Shown one piece after another: positions 20,673 through 29,312 of a DNA stretch of 64,000 nt (position 1 is the first letter of the stretch; every line of letters starts with the position of its first letter). The notes below the pieces were generated by a model that saw only the letters and a list, made by a program, of their open reading frames with translations, was not told the DNA's origin and did no database searches. Source of the stretch: Prauserella_A oleivorans. Lineage in GTDB: Bacteria; Actinomycetota; Actinomycetes; Mycobacteriales; Pseudonocardiaceae. The DNA lies in assembly GCF_042685745.1 (NCBI RefSeq), contig NZ_JBHUNT010000001.1:2728001-2792000 (forward strand), read 5' to 3'. Both the position numbers and the translations under genes were made by a program.

Positions 20673-20693
20673 CACCCGCACGCCCACCCCGGA

Positions 20694-20775
20694 GGCGCAC
20701 ACGGCGACGCGGGTGGCGCACACGGCGACGCGGGTGGCGCACACGGCGACGCGGGTGGCAGACACGGCGATGCGG
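20694..20775. repeat. 21-bp tandem repeat, nearly four copies
   Basis: Three identical 21-base units (starting GGCGCACACGG, at 20694, 20715 and 20736) are followed by a degenerate fourth copy to about 20775. The repeats fill the gap between the convergent Pat-like gene and fadD17 and lie in neither coding region. Confidence 0.93.
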
Positions 20776-20777
20776 CT

Positions 20778-22376
20778 TCACCGGCGGGGCACGTCGTCCT
20801 TCGCGGAGACGAGTTCGTACCCGGTACCCGTGTCGCGGCGGCGCCAGACCGGGTCTCGGCAGTCCCACCGCTCGGCGGCCAGTGTGCGTTTGACGACCTT
20901 GAACGTCGCCGTCTTCGGCAGCTCGGCCGTGATGCGGAGGTAGCGGGGCAGCTGCTTCGGGCCCAGGTCGGCCTGACGGGCGAGGAAGTCGCCGAACTCC
21001 GCTGGATCCAGCGTCGCGCCGGCCTCGGGCACGAGCGCCGCCATGACCTGGTCACCGACACGGTCGGGCACCGCGTACACCACGGCCTCGGCGACCCGGG
21101 GATGCCGCAGCAGGATCCGCTCGATCGGCGCGGTACCGAGGTTCTCGCCGTCCACCCGCAGCCAGTCGCTGCTGCGCCCGGCGAAATAGGCGTAGCCCCC
21201 GGCGTCGGAGTAGGCGAGGTCGCCGGTGTGGTACCGCCCGTGCCGCAGCCGGTCGGCGTCGGCGTCCGGATCGTTGTAGTACCCGGCGAACCAGCCGGGC
21301 CCGGCCATGTTGACGAGCTCACCGACCGCCTCGGCGGCGTTGAGCAGACTTCCGTCCGGTGCGAACTCGGCGGGCGGGCACGGTTCGCCGGTGTCCGGGT
21401 GCAGGATCCGGACCTCGTCGGTGAGCCTGCCGAGCGAGCCGGGCGGTGAGTCGGGGGTACGGACGATGCCGATGCCGCCCTCGGTGGAGCCGAAGGCGTC
21501 GACGACGTGACAGCCGAAGCGCGCACCGAACTCGGCGAGATCGGCCTCGGCGCCCTCGTTGCCGTAGACCACCCGCAGCGGATTGTCGGCGTCGTCGTCC
21601 CGGCGTGGTGTGGCGACGACATAGGACAGTGGCTTGCCGACGTAGTTCGCGTAGGTCGCACCGAAGCGGCGGACGTCGGCGAGGAACCCGCTCGCGGAGA
21701 ACCGGCGACGCAGCGCGATCGCGGCGCCCGCGGCGAGCCCCACGGACCAGCCCGCCATGATCGCGTTGGAGTGGAACATCGGCATGCTGACATACACGGT
21801 GTCCGATCCGGACAGTCCGAACCGGTCCGCGAGCATTCTGCCGGGAAAGGCGATCTTGCCGTGTGTGCAGCGCACCGCCTTGGGATCGCCGCTGGTGCCC
21901 GAGGTGAAGATGAGCATCAGCAGATCCTGCGGCGTCGCGCGTACGGCACGCACGGGTGCATCCTGGTGCGCGTCGAGCAGTGCCGTCCACTCCGGACCGT
22001 CGAGGTCGATCACGGGTACGTCGGTCTCGGCCACCAGCGGCAGGTAGGCCGACTCGGCCAGCACGAGCCGACAGTCGGAGATCCGGATGTCCCTGGCGAG
22101 TGCCGCGCCCCGTCGCGTCGTGTTGAGTCCCACGAGCACGGTGCCGGACAGCGCCGCGCCGCCGAGCAGCAACGAGAACTCCGGCACGTTGTCGGCGAGT
22201 ATCCCGACGTGGGGCACGGCGGCGGGGTCGAGCAGCGACGTCAGCAGCGCGGCCCGCACCGCCGACTCGCGGACGCAGTCCGCCCAGGGCCACGTGCGGT
22301 CCTCGAACTTCAGGCCCGTGCCGGGATCGTCCCGCCGGGCCAGCAGCAACTCGGTGACGGTCGGCACGCCACTCAT
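20778..22376 (-). CDS. fadD17: Acyl-CoA synthetase, FadD17-like
   Basis: ATP-dependent adenylate-forming enzyme of 532 residues that would activate a sterol side-chain or steroid acid as its CoA thioester. The AMP-binding motif TSGTSGDPK is at 158-166, AFGSTEGG lies further on, the hinge GRSSDWLRVDGEN follows, and a C-terminal Lys is in PKTATFKVVK. ATG at 22376 overlaps the fadE27 stop (ATGA). The order fadE26-fadE27-fadD17 is that of Mtb Rv3504-Rv3506 in the KstR regulon, which is the basis for the symbol. Substrate specificity is inferred. Confidence 0.87.
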   Translation of the reverse strand: MSGVPTVTELLLARRDDPGTGLKFEDRTWPWADCVRESAVRAALLTSLLDPAAVPHVGILADNVPEFSLLLGGAALSGTVLVGLNTTRRGAALARDIRISDCRLVLAESAYLPLVAETDVPVIDLDGPEWTALLDAHQDAPVRAVRATPQDLLMLIFTSGTSGDPKAVRCTHGKIAFPGRMLADRFGLSGSDTVYVSMPMFHSNAIMAGWSVGLAAGAAIALRRRFSASGFLADVRRFGATYANYVGKPLSYVVATPRRDDDADNPLRVVYGNEGAEADLAEFGARFGCHVVDAFGSTEGGIGIVRTPDSPPGSLGRLTDEVRILHPDTGEPCPPAEFAPDGSLLNAAEAVGELVNMAGPGWFAGYYNDPDADADRLRHGRYHTGDLAYSDAGGYAYFAGRSSDWLRVDGENLGTAPIERILLRHPRVAEAVVYAVPDRVGDQVMAALVPEAGATLDPAEFGDFLARQADLGPKQLPRYLRITAELPKTATFKVVKRTLAAERWDCRDPVWRRRDTGTGYELVSAKDDVPRR

Positions 22377-23455
22377 GCGAGGACGTCTCCGAGCCTGCGT
22401 AGTTGCGCGGTCGCCCCGCCGAGGGTGAACTCGTGCCGCTTGGCCGCCACGAAGTACCGGTGTACGGGGTGCTCGACGTCGATGCCGACACCACCGTGCA
22501 GGTGCACGGCGGTGTGCGCGACGCGGTGGCCTGCCTCGGCCGCCCAGTACTTGGCCGTGGCGACGGCGGCATCGGCGGCCTGATCGCCCTCGGCCAGCCG
22601 CCACGCGGCCTGCCAGAGGGTCAGCCGTACGGCCTCGACGTCGACGTAGGCGTCGGCCAGCCGATGCCGCACCGCCTGGAAGGCGCCGATGACCTGCCCG
22701 AACTGGGTGCGCTCGCGCGCGTAGCCCGCCGTGAGCTCGAGCGCCCGCTCCAGCACGCCGAGCTGCTGGGCGCAGACCCCGAGGGTGCCGCGCAGGCGCA
22801 GCCACCGCGTGGCGGGCGGGTCGAGGACCGCGGCCACCCGGACGTCGGTGGCCTCCACGAGTGCCGCGTCGGCGTGGTCGACCACCTGCTGCCGGGAGAT
22901 CGCCAGGCCCGCGGTGTCGGCGTCGACGAGGGCGAGCACCTCGCCCTCGGGCGAGGCGGCCTCGATGAGCAGGCCGCCGGGTTCACCGTCGAACGCGGCG
23001 AACGGCACCGCCGTCTGCGCGCCCGACAGCCGCCAGCCCGCGCCGTCCCGTTCGGCGGTGAACCCGGCAGGCGATCCCGTGTCGGCGAGGGCCACGGTGA
23101 CGATCCGGGAGCCGCGCACGATCGGCACCAGCCACCGTTCGAGGAGCTCGCCGGTGCCGAACTCGGCGAGCGCGGAGGCCGCCATCGTGATCGTCGGCAG
23201 GTACGGCACGGGCGCGGTCGTGCGGCCCAGTTCGATGAGCACCGAACACTGCTCGAGCAGGCCGAATCCGCCGCCGCCCACCGCGGAGGGCAGTGCGGCG
23301 TCCAGGATCCCGGCGCTCGCGAGTTTCGTCCACAGTGATCGGTCGACACCCGCGGTGCCCGCCGGCCCGGGCGGGTTGTCCGACACGTGCTCGCCCGCGA
23401 TCCGGCGCGTCAGGCCGGCCAGGTCACGCTGTGCTTCGGTAAGGGTGAAGTCCAT
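22373..23455 (-). CDS. fadE27: Acyl-CoA dehydrogenase subunit, FadE27-like
   Basis: The 360-residue acyl-CoA dehydrogenase-fold protein (MDFTLTEAQRDLAGLTRR start, RTQFGQVIGAFQAVRH FAD-domain segment) is shorter than usual homotetrameric enzymes. In cholesterol degradation FadE26 and FadE27 form a heterotetramer (ChsE4-ChsE5) that oxidises the C26-oyl-CoA side chain. The gene sits between fadE26 and fadD17, 17 bases from the former and overlapping the latter by four. Expression should follow the KstR site upstream of fadE26. Confidence 0.87.
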   Translation of the reverse strand: MDFTLTEAQRDLAGLTRRIAGEHVSDNPPGPAGTAGVDRSLWTKLASAGILDAALPSAVGGGGFGLLEQCSVLIELGRTTAPVPYLPTITMAASALAEFGTGELLERWLVPIVRGSRIVTVALADTGSPAGFTAERDGAGWRLSGAQTAVPFAAFDGEPGGLLIEAASPEGEVLALVDADTAGLAISRQQVVDHADAALVEATDVRVAAVLDPPATRWLRLRGTLGVCAQQLGVLERALELTAGYARERTQFGQVIGAFQAVRHRLADAYVDVEAVRLTLWQAAWRLAEGDQAADAAVATAKYWAAEAGHRVAHTAVHLHGGVGIDVEHPVHRYFVAAKRHEFTLGGATAQLRRLGDVLA

Positions 23456-23472
23456 GGGTGCCTCCGTGCGAC

Positions 23473-24654
23473 TCAGCGGGTGACGGGCAGGCCGAGTTCG
23501 GTCGCGGCGATCAGGTCGCGCTGGATCTCATTGGTGCCGCCGCCGAAGGTGAGGATGAGCGCGGCCCGGTGCGCCCGCTCGATCCGGCCGCGCAGCACGG
23601 CGCCGGGCGAGCCGTCGCGCACGATGCCGCCGGCGCCCAGCACCTCCATCAACAGCCGGTAGGCCTCCGTGGCGAGTTCCGTGCCGAACACCTTGGTCGC
23701 CGAGGCGTCCCCGGGGCCGAGCTCGTTCTGCGCGGCGCCCCAGGCGATCTTCCAGTTCCGCAGCTTGAGGTACTCGGTGTGGGCGTGCACGCGGGCCAGG
23801 TGCATCCGCACCCACTCGGCGTCGATGACGCGGCTGCCGTCCGGCCGTTTCGTCTCGCGGGCCCAGTCCAGCACGGCGTCGAGCGCGGCCGCCAGCGGGG
23901 CCGCGGAGGTCAGCGCCACGCGCTCGTGGTTGAGCTGGTTGGTGATGAGCGGCCAGCCGGCGTTCTCCTCGGCGATCCGCGCACTCACGGGCACGCGGAC
24001 GTCGGAGTAGTAGGTCGCGCTCGTGCCGGGGCCGGCGACCGTGCGCACCTTGGTCCACGAGAAGCCGTCCGCGGTGGTCGGCACCACCAGCACGCTGATG
24101 CCCTTGTGCCGGGGTGCGTCGGGGTCGGTGCGCGCGGCCAGCCACACGTAGTCGGCGTATTCGATGAGGCTGGTCCACATCTTCTGGCCGTTGATGACGT
24201 AGGAGTCTCCGTCGCGGACCGCGCGCGTGCGCAGGGCCGCGAGGTCGGTGCCCGCCTCCGGTTCGGAGTAGCCGATGGAGAAGTGCAGCTCGCCGGCCGC
24301 GATACGGGGCAGGTAGTAGGCCTTCTGCTCCTCGGTGCCGTACCGCATGATCGTCGGGCCGATGGTGTTGATGGTCAGGAACGGCACCGGCACGCCGGCG
24401 ACGGCGGCCTCGTCGGTGAACACGAGCTGGTCGAGCATCGACCGTTCCTGCCCGCCGTAGGCCTTCGGCCAGCCCAGCGCCAGCCAGCCGTCGCGGCCGA
24501 GCTGCCGCACGATCTCCTTGTACGCGGTGCCGTCGCCGTACTCGCCGCCCTCGGTCGCGAGCCCCTCCCGCCGCTCGGGCGTCATCAGCTCGGCGAAGTA
24601 GCCGCGGAGCCGGGTGCGCAGCTCCTCCTGCTCGGGTGTGTGGGCGATGCGCAT
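23473..24654 (-). CDS. fadE26: Acyl-CoA dehydrogenase subunit, FadE26-like
   Basis: A 393-residue acyl-CoA dehydrogenase with the flavin/substrate motifs IGYSEPEAGTDLAALRTRA (about 140-158) and FGGGTNEIQRD near the C-terminus. It is the first gene of a leftward operon with fadE27 and fadD17. ATG at 24654 is preceded by a strong GGAGGAGGAG ribosome site. The predicted role is the first beta-oxidation step on the sterol side chain together with FadE27. A perfect KstR box lies 54 bases upstream. Confidence 0.9.
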   Translation of the reverse strand: MRIAHTPEQEELRTRLRGYFAELMTPERREGLATEGGEYGDGTAYKEIVRQLGRDGWLALGWPKAYGGQERSMLDQLVFTDEAAVAGVPVPFLTINTIGPTIMRYGTEEQKAYYLPRIAAGELHFSIGYSEPEAGTDLAALRTRAVRDGDSYVINGQKMWTSLIEYADYVWLAARTDPDAPRHKGISVLVVPTTADGFSWTKVRTVAGPGTSATYYSDVRVPVSARIAEENAGWPLITNQLNHERVALTSAAPLAAALDAVLDWARETKRPDGSRVIDAEWVRMHLARVHAHTEYLKLRNWKIAWGAAQNELGPGDASATKVFGTELATEAYRLLMEVLGAGGIVRDGSPGAVLRGRIERAHRAALILTFGGGTNEIQRDLIAATELGLPVTR

Positions 24655-24703
24655 CCGATCCTCCTCCTCCGCCGTTGGACGTAGTGCCGGCTCTGCCCGG
24701 CGT

Positions 24704-24721
24704 AGTGTAGAACAAGTTCTA
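24704..24721. promoter_or_regulatory. KstR operator and -10 of the fadE26 promoter
   Basis: TAGAACAAGTTCTA (24708-24721) is a perfect KstR box, whose consensus is TnnAACnnGTTnnA. On the minus strand TACACT (24709-24704) overlaps its end and fits a -10 element reading into fadE26, so KstR binding would block RNA polymerase. Confidence 0.9.
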
Positions 24722-24751
24722 CTTTGTGGCGGCCGCGCGCGACGATTTCGG

Positions 24752-24765
24752 TAGAACGTGTTCCG
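24752..24765. promoter_or_regulatory. Degenerate KstR-like site in the divergent region
   Basis: TAGAACGTGTTCCG keeps AAC and GTT with the right spacing, but the last position is G instead of A. It lies between two better sites. Confidence 0.5.
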
Positions 24766-24839
24766 GTATTGACGATGCCATGTCAGCAAAGACGCTGTTG
24801 ACGACGGAATATCCCGAGAAGATCAGCCTTGCCACGATC

Positions 24840-24857
24840 GAGAACAAATTCTATTCT
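24840..24857 (+). promoter_or_regulatory. KstR-like operator and -10 of the ADH-mce4 operon
   Basis: GAGAACAAATTCTA (24840-24853) matches TAGAACnnGTTCTA in 10 of 12 fixed bases. TATTCT (24852-24857) overlaps its end as a -10 element. Transcription would start near 24864, leaving about 50 bases of leader to the GTG at 24913. Confidence 0.65.
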
Positions 24858-24912
24858 CTGGACGTCGGCGCGGGCTGGGAGGCCCGATCAGGCTTCAGCG
24901 AGGAGGCAGCAC

Positions 24913-26001
24913 GTGAGAGCGGCCGTTCTGCACGAGATCGGGAGTGACAAGCTCGACCTGCCTGATGACGTGAGCACCATCGACGTCGGTCCCGGCGAGG
25001 TGCGGATCAAGATCATGGCCTCCGGCATCTGCCACAGCGACGTCTCCGCGATGGACGGCACGCTGCCCACCATGGCCCCGGCCGTCGTGGGGCACGAGGG
25101 CGCCGGCGAGATCGTCGAGGTCGGCCCCGGAGTCGCCCACCTCGCACCCGGCGACCACGTCACCGTGTCGTTCGTGCCGCCGTGCGGCAATTGCCCGGAC
25201 TGTCACCGCGGCGAGCCCAACCTGTGCGCCGTGCACGCGGTCGAGGCGTTCACGGTCCCGCGGTTCCGGCTCGGGGAGAGCCGGCTGTTCGGCCTCTCCG
25301 GACTCGGCACCTTCGCCGACGAGATCGTCATCCCGGCCGTCGGCGCGGTGAAGGTGGACCCCGACGTGCCGTTCGAGACGGCAGCCCTCATCGCGTGCGG
25401 CGTGCTCACCGGCGTCGGGTCGGTCCTCAACACCGCACAGGTCAAGCCCGGCTCGACCGTCCTCGTCTACGGCTGCGGCGGAGTGGGCATCTCGGTGATC
25501 CAGGGCGCGCGGATCGCCGGTGCGACCACGATCGTCGCCGTCGACCCGGTTGAAGCCAAGCACGACGTCGCGCGGCGGTTCGGAGCCACGCACGCCACCA
25601 CGCCCGACGGCGTCGAGGAGCTCAAGCAGCAGCTGACCGCCGCTCAGGGCTTCGACTACGCCTTCGACGTGGTCGGCTCGCCCGGCACCATCCGCGCGGG
25701 CTGGGACCACGTCCGCCGCGGCGGTTCGGTGATCGTCGTCGGTGCCGGCAAGGCCGACGCGATGGTCCAGTTCAGTGCTCAGGAGCTCTTCCTGCACGAC
25801 AAGAAGATCCTCGGCTCGCTCTACGGGTCGGCGCACATCCAGCGCGACACCGCCGCCATGCTGCGGTTCTGGCGCGCCGGGATGCTCGACCTCGACGGCA
25901 TGATCTCCAAGCGCATCGGCTTCGACGACCTCAACGCCGGCCTCGACGTCCTGCGCTCCGGCAGTAGCGACGTGATCCGCCAGGTGGTGAGCTTCGATTG
26001 A
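24913..26001 (+). CDS. Zinc-dependent alcohol dehydrogenase (MDR family)
   Basis: NAD(P)-linked oxidoreductase of 362 residues. Catalytic zinc ligands fit Cys40 and His61 (GHEGAGEIVEVG), and structural zinc ligands are Cys91, Cys94, Cys97 and Cys105. The Rossmann motif YGCGGVG lies near residue 190. GTG at 24913 follows AGGAGG at 24901-24906. As first gene of the rightward operon leading to mce4, it is likely to oxidise a hydroxyl group in sterol side-chain breakdown. The substrate is inferred from context. The next gene starts within its stop codon (TTGA). Confidence 0.88.
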   Translation: MRAAVLHEIGSDKLDLPDDVSTIDVGPGEVRIKIMASGICHSDVSAMDGTLPTMAPAVVGHEGAGEIVEVGPGVAHLAPGDHVTVSFVPPCGNCPDCHRGEPNLCAVHAVEAFTVPRFRLGESRLFGLSGLGTFADEIVIPAVGAVKVDPDVPFETAALIACGVLTGVGSVLNTAQVKPGSTVLVYGCGGVGISVIQGARIAGATTIVAVDPVEAKHDVARRFGATHATTPDGVEELKQQLTAAQGFDYAFDVVGSPGTIRAGWDHVRRGGSVIVVGAGKADAMVQFSAQELFLHDKKILGSLYGSAHIQRDTAAMLRFWRAGMLDLDGMISKRIGFDDLNAGLDVLRSGSSDVIRQVVSFD

Positions 26002-26894
26002 CGCTCGAGCTTGACGGCACGGTCGCCGTCGTCACCGGAGCGGGTGCCGGGCTCGGCCGGGCCGAGGCGCTGGCGCTCGCACGGCAGGGCGCCGCCGTGG
26101 TGGTCAACGACCTCGGTGCCGCGGCCTCGGACACCGTCGCCGCCATCGAGGCGCTCGGCGGCAAGGCGCTCGCGGTACCCGGTGACGTCGGCGAGCGGTC
26201 CACCGCCGACGCGCTCATCGCGGCCGCCACCGAGCACTTCGGCGGGCTGCACGTCGTGGTCAACAACGCGGGCGTGGTGCGGGACAAGATGCTGTTCAAC
26301 CTCTCCGACTCGGACTGGGACACCGTGATCCGCGTGCACCTGCGCGGGCATTTCCTGCTGTCCCGGGGTGCCGTCGCGCACTGGCGGGAACGGTCCAAAG
26401 CGGAGGGTGGTCCGGTGTACGGCCGCATCGTCAACACGTCGTCGGAGGCCTTCCTCTCCGGCCCGGCGGGCCAGGCCAACTACGGCGCCGCCAAGGCGGG
26501 CATCACGTCGCTGACCGTCTCCACCGCCCGGGCCGCCGGACGGTACGGCGTGCGGGCCAACGCGATCTGCCCGCGGGCGCGGACGGCGATGACCGCGGCG
26601 ACGTTCGGCGAGGACGCGCCCGAGGACGTGGACCCGCTCTCGGTGGACCACGTCGCGCCGTTCGTGGCGTACCTGGCCACCCCGGCCGCCGAGCGGATCA
26701 CCGGGCAGGTGTTCGTGGTCCACGGCGGCATGGTGGCCCTGCTGAGCCCGCCCTCGGTCGAACGCAGGTTCGCCGCGGACGGTGAGCTGTGGAGCCTCGC
26801 CCAGCTCGACGAGCAGATCGGCCACTACTTCGACGACCGGGACCCGGAGCGGATGTTCTCCGCCACCGAGGTGCTCGAACTGAACCCACGCTGA
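25998..26894 (+). CDS. Short-chain dehydrogenase, candidate sterol side-chain hydroxyacyl-CoA dehydrogenase (Hsd4A-like)
   Basis: The 298-residue SDR has the NAD motif TGAGAGLG at 13-20, NNAG in the middle and the active-site Tyr in YGAAK. The C-terminal extension after VVHGGM is typical of multifunctional-enzyme-type 3-hydroxyacyl-CoA dehydrogenases. The TTG start at 25998 overlaps the ADH stop. In Mtb the SDR next to the mce4 genes is Rv3502c, described as Hsd4A (17-beta-HSD and beta-hydroxyacyl-CoA dehydrogenase). This assignment is by position and family resemblance. Confidence 0.82.
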   Translation: MTLELDGTVAVVTGAGAGLGRAEALALARQGAAVVVNDLGAAASDTVAAIEALGGKALAVPGDVGERSTADALIAAATEHFGGLHVVVNNAGVVRDKMLFNLSDSDWDTVIRVHLRGHFLLSRGAVAHWRERSKAEGGPVYGRIVNTSSEAFLSGPAGQANYGAAKAGITSLTVSTARAAGRYGVRANAICPRARTAMTAATFGEDAPEDVDPLSVDHVAPFVAYLATPAAERITGQVFVVHGGMVALLSPPSVERRFAADGELWSLAQLDEQIGHYFDDRDPERMFSATEVLELNPR

Positions 26895-26906
26895 GGAGAC
26901 GAGCTC

Positions 26907-28421
26907 ATGACGCTGACCATGCAGCCGCACCGCGAGACGGTGGGGCTCAAGCCTGGCCTGCTCTACATCGAGGGCGAGTGGGGCGCCGCCCGGGACGGCG
27001 CCACGTGGACGCACCGGCATCCCGCGACGGGCGAGGAGATCGGCGAACTGGCGGTGGCGTCGGCCGCCGACGTCGACGCCGCCGTCGCCGCCGCGCGCAG
27101 GGCGTTCGACTCGGGGGAGTGGTCGAACGCGCGGGCCACGACGAGGATCGGCGTGCTGCGCCGCTACGCCACCCTGCTGCGCGAGCACGCTGAGGAACTC
27201 CGGGCGCTGCAGGCGCTCGACAACTCGGTGCCGGTCGGCTTCGGTGCCGGTGTCTATGCCGTCTCGGTGGAGGTGGCCGCCGACGTCTTCGACCACCACG
27301 CCGGCTGGATCGACAAGGTCGGCGGGCAGACACTCGACCCCTACCAGGGTGGTGACCACCTGGCCATGACCTTCCGCGAGCCGATCGGGGTCGTCGCGGC
27401 CATCCTGCCGTGGAACGCGCCGTTCCTGCTCTACGCGCAGAAGGTCGCGCCCGCGCTGGCGGCGGGCTGCACGGTGGTGCTCAAGCCGTCGGAGTATTGC
27501 ACGTTCTCGGTGCTGCGGATGGTCGAGCTGCTGGAGGAGGCCGGACTGCCGAAGGGCACGCTCAACGTCGTCACCGGCCCGGGCGACCCGACCGGCGAGC
27601 GGCTCATCACCCACCCGGACGTCGACAAGATCAGCTTCACCGGGTCCCGGGCGGTCGGCAGCCGGATCGTCGAGGCCTCCGCGGGCACCATGAAACGCGT
27701 GTCGCTCGAGCTCGGCGGCAAGAGCCCGGCGATCGTGTTCGACGACGCGCCCGACGTGGGCATCGCGGCGGCCACCACGGTCGGCGCGGTGACGCTCGGC
27801 TTGTCCGGTCAGGTCTGTGTGGCCAACACCCGGGCGCTCGTGCACCGCTGCGTCTACGACGACTTCATCGCCGCCGCGCAGGGCATGGCGGCCGCGGTGA
27901 GCTACGGCGACCCATTCGACCCCGCCGTCATGTCCGCCCCGCTCATCAACGCCAAGCAGCTCGACCGCGTGCTCGGCTACATCGAGAAGGGCAAGGCGGA
28001 AGGCGCGCGGCTCGTCACGGGCGGCGAGCGGCTCGACGGCGAGTACGCGGGCGGCAACTTCGTCGCACCGACCATCTTCGCCGACGTCGACAACTCCTCG
28101 ACGATCGCGCAGGAGGAGATCTTCGGTCCCGTGCTGGCGGTGGTGCCCTTCGACGACGAGGAAGAAGCCGTCCGGCTCGCCAACGACACCGACTACGGCC
28201 TGGGCGCCAGCGTGTTCACCGCCAACGGGCAGCGAGCGTTCCGCGTGGCCAGGAAGGTCCGCGCCGGAACCGTCGGCGTCAACGGCTTCCAGGTGGAACC
28301 GCACCTGCCCTTCGGCGGCTTCAAGCAGTCCGGGCTCGGCCGGGAGGGCGGGCAGTCGTCGTTCGAGGCCTACACCGAACTGAAGACGGTCCTGATGCCG
28401 CTGGGTGACGAGATGATGTGA
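26907..28421 (+). CDS. Aldehyde dehydrogenase family protein
   Basis: NAD(P)-dependent aldehyde oxidation to the acid. The 504-residue protein shows the full ALDH set: ILPWNAPF near 167, KPSEY at about 193-197, SFTGSR near 243, the general base Glu268 in ELGGKSP and the catalytic Cys304 in GQVC. ATG at 26907 follows GAGGAGAC. Placed behind an alcohol dehydrogenase and an SDR in the mce4 operon, it may oxidise a sterol-derived aldehyde; the actual substrate is not shown by sequence. Confidence 0.92.
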   Translation: MTLTMQPHRETVGLKPGLLYIEGEWGAARDGATWTHRHPATGEEIGELAVASAADVDAAVAAARRAFDSGEWSNARATTRIGVLRRYATLLREHAEELRALQALDNSVPVGFGAGVYAVSVEVAADVFDHHAGWIDKVGGQTLDPYQGGDHLAMTFREPIGVVAAILPWNAPFLLYAQKVAPALAAGCTVVLKPSEYCTFSVLRMVELLEEAGLPKGTLNVVTGPGDPTGERLITHPDVDKISFTGSRAVGSRIVEASAGTMKRVSLELGGKSPAIVFDDAPDVGIAAATTVGAVTLGLSGQVCVANTRALVHRCVYDDFIAAAQGMAAAVSYGDPFDPAVMSAPLINAKQLDRVLGYIEKGKAEGARLVTGGERLDGEYAGGNFVAPTIFADVDNSSTIAQEEIFGPVLAVVPFDDEEEAVRLANDTDYGLGASVFTANGQRAFRVARKVRAGTVGVNGFQVEPHLPFGGFKQSGLGREGGQSSFEAYTELKTVLMPLGDEMM

Positions 28422-28457
28422 CCGGCCGTGCCGGTCGGCTGAGGAAACAGGTGGTGC

Positions 28458-29216
28458 ATGAAAAGGCTCGAGGGCAGGGTGGCCCTGGTCACCGGCGCCG
28501 CGCGGGGGCAGGGTGCCGCCTTCGCGCGGCGTCTGGTGAGCGAGGGCGCGCGGGTGATGGTCACCGACGTCAACGACGTCGAGGGCAAGGAGACCGCGGC
28601 GGCGCTGGGGGAGGCGGCCGCGTATCAGCGGCTCGACGTGACCGACGAGGACGAGTGGGCCGCCGTGGTGGCCCGCACCGTCGAGGAGTTCGGCGCGTTG
28701 ACCATTCTCGTGAACAACGCGGGTCTGCTCCATTTCTCCGAATTGGCGCAGACCACGCTGGCCGATTACGAACGCGTGGTCAAAGTCAACCAGATCGGCA
28801 CGTTTCTCGGGATGCGTTCGGTCGTTGAACCCATGACAGCCGCGGGTGGCGGGTCGATCGTCAACTTGTCGTCGGTCGAAGGGCTCGCCGGCATGCCGTT
28901 CCTGGCGGCCTACACGGCGAGCAAGTTCGCCATTCGCGGGATGACGAAGGTGGCCGCACTGGAACTCGGGAGCAAGGGAATTCGTGTGAACTCGGTGCAT
29001 CCCGGTGTGATCGACACCGGCATGATCCGTGATCTCGTGGGTGCCGGCGCGGATCTCTCGCCGGTGGGGCGGAAGGTCGCGCTCGGCCGGGTCGGCAGGC
29101 CGGACGAGATCGCCGGCGTGGTGGCGTTCCTGGCCAGCGACGACAGCTCGTACTGCACGGGTGCCGAGTTCGTCGCCGACGGCGGGGCCACGGCGACGCA
29201 CGCGCTCAAGGTGTAG
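28458..29216 (+). CDS. Classical SDR oxidoreductase, hydroxysteroid-dehydrogenase-like
   Basis: A 252-residue classical SDR with TGAARGQG at 12-19, NNAG near 87, catalytic Ser in NLSSVEG and Tyr-x3-Lys in YTASK, and a C-terminal GGATATHAL. It resembles the FabG3/20-beta-HSD group (Mtb Rv2002-like). Residues are complete and the length is normal. It lies between the aldehyde dehydrogenase and yrbE4A. A steroid hydroxyl/ketone interconversion is plausible but unproven. Confidence 0.85.
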   Translation: MKRLEGRVALVTGAARGQGAAFARRLVSEGARVMVTDVNDVEGKETAAALGEAAAYQRLDVTDEDEWAAVVARTVEEFGALTILVNNAGLLHFSELAQTTLADYERVVKVNQIGTFLGMRSVVEPMTAAGGGSIVNLSSVEGLAGMPFLAAYTASKFAIRGMTKVAALELGSKGIRVNSVHPGVIDTGMIRDLVGAGADLSPVGRKVALGRVGRPDEIAGVVAFLASDDSSYCTGAEFVADGGATATHALKV

Positions 29217-29312
29217 CCCGCGCGAGGATGGCTACCGGGGTACCGGTCCGGCCGGCACCACCACCTGCGGTGATGCGGCGTAACGTTCGGTGGCGAACGG
29301 CACGGAGGTTGC

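Noticed and set aside
20778..21000. 21-bp repeats as part of a coding region (Ala-Ser-Pro-Cys-type repeats in other frames)
   Set aside because: The fadD17 stop at 20778 and the Pat-like stop at 20672 leave the repeats between genes. The repeat-containing frames are shadows.
24726..24947. Small rightward frame in the fadE26-ADH intergenic region
   Set aside because: It covers the KstR sites and the ADH ribosome site and overlaps the ADH start in another frame, with no domain or ribosome site.
25821..29201. Open frame of 1126 codons antisense to the ADH/SDR/ALDH genes
   Set aside because: It is antisense to four genes with intact catalytic motifs, has no domain of its own, and shows high-GC shadow composition.
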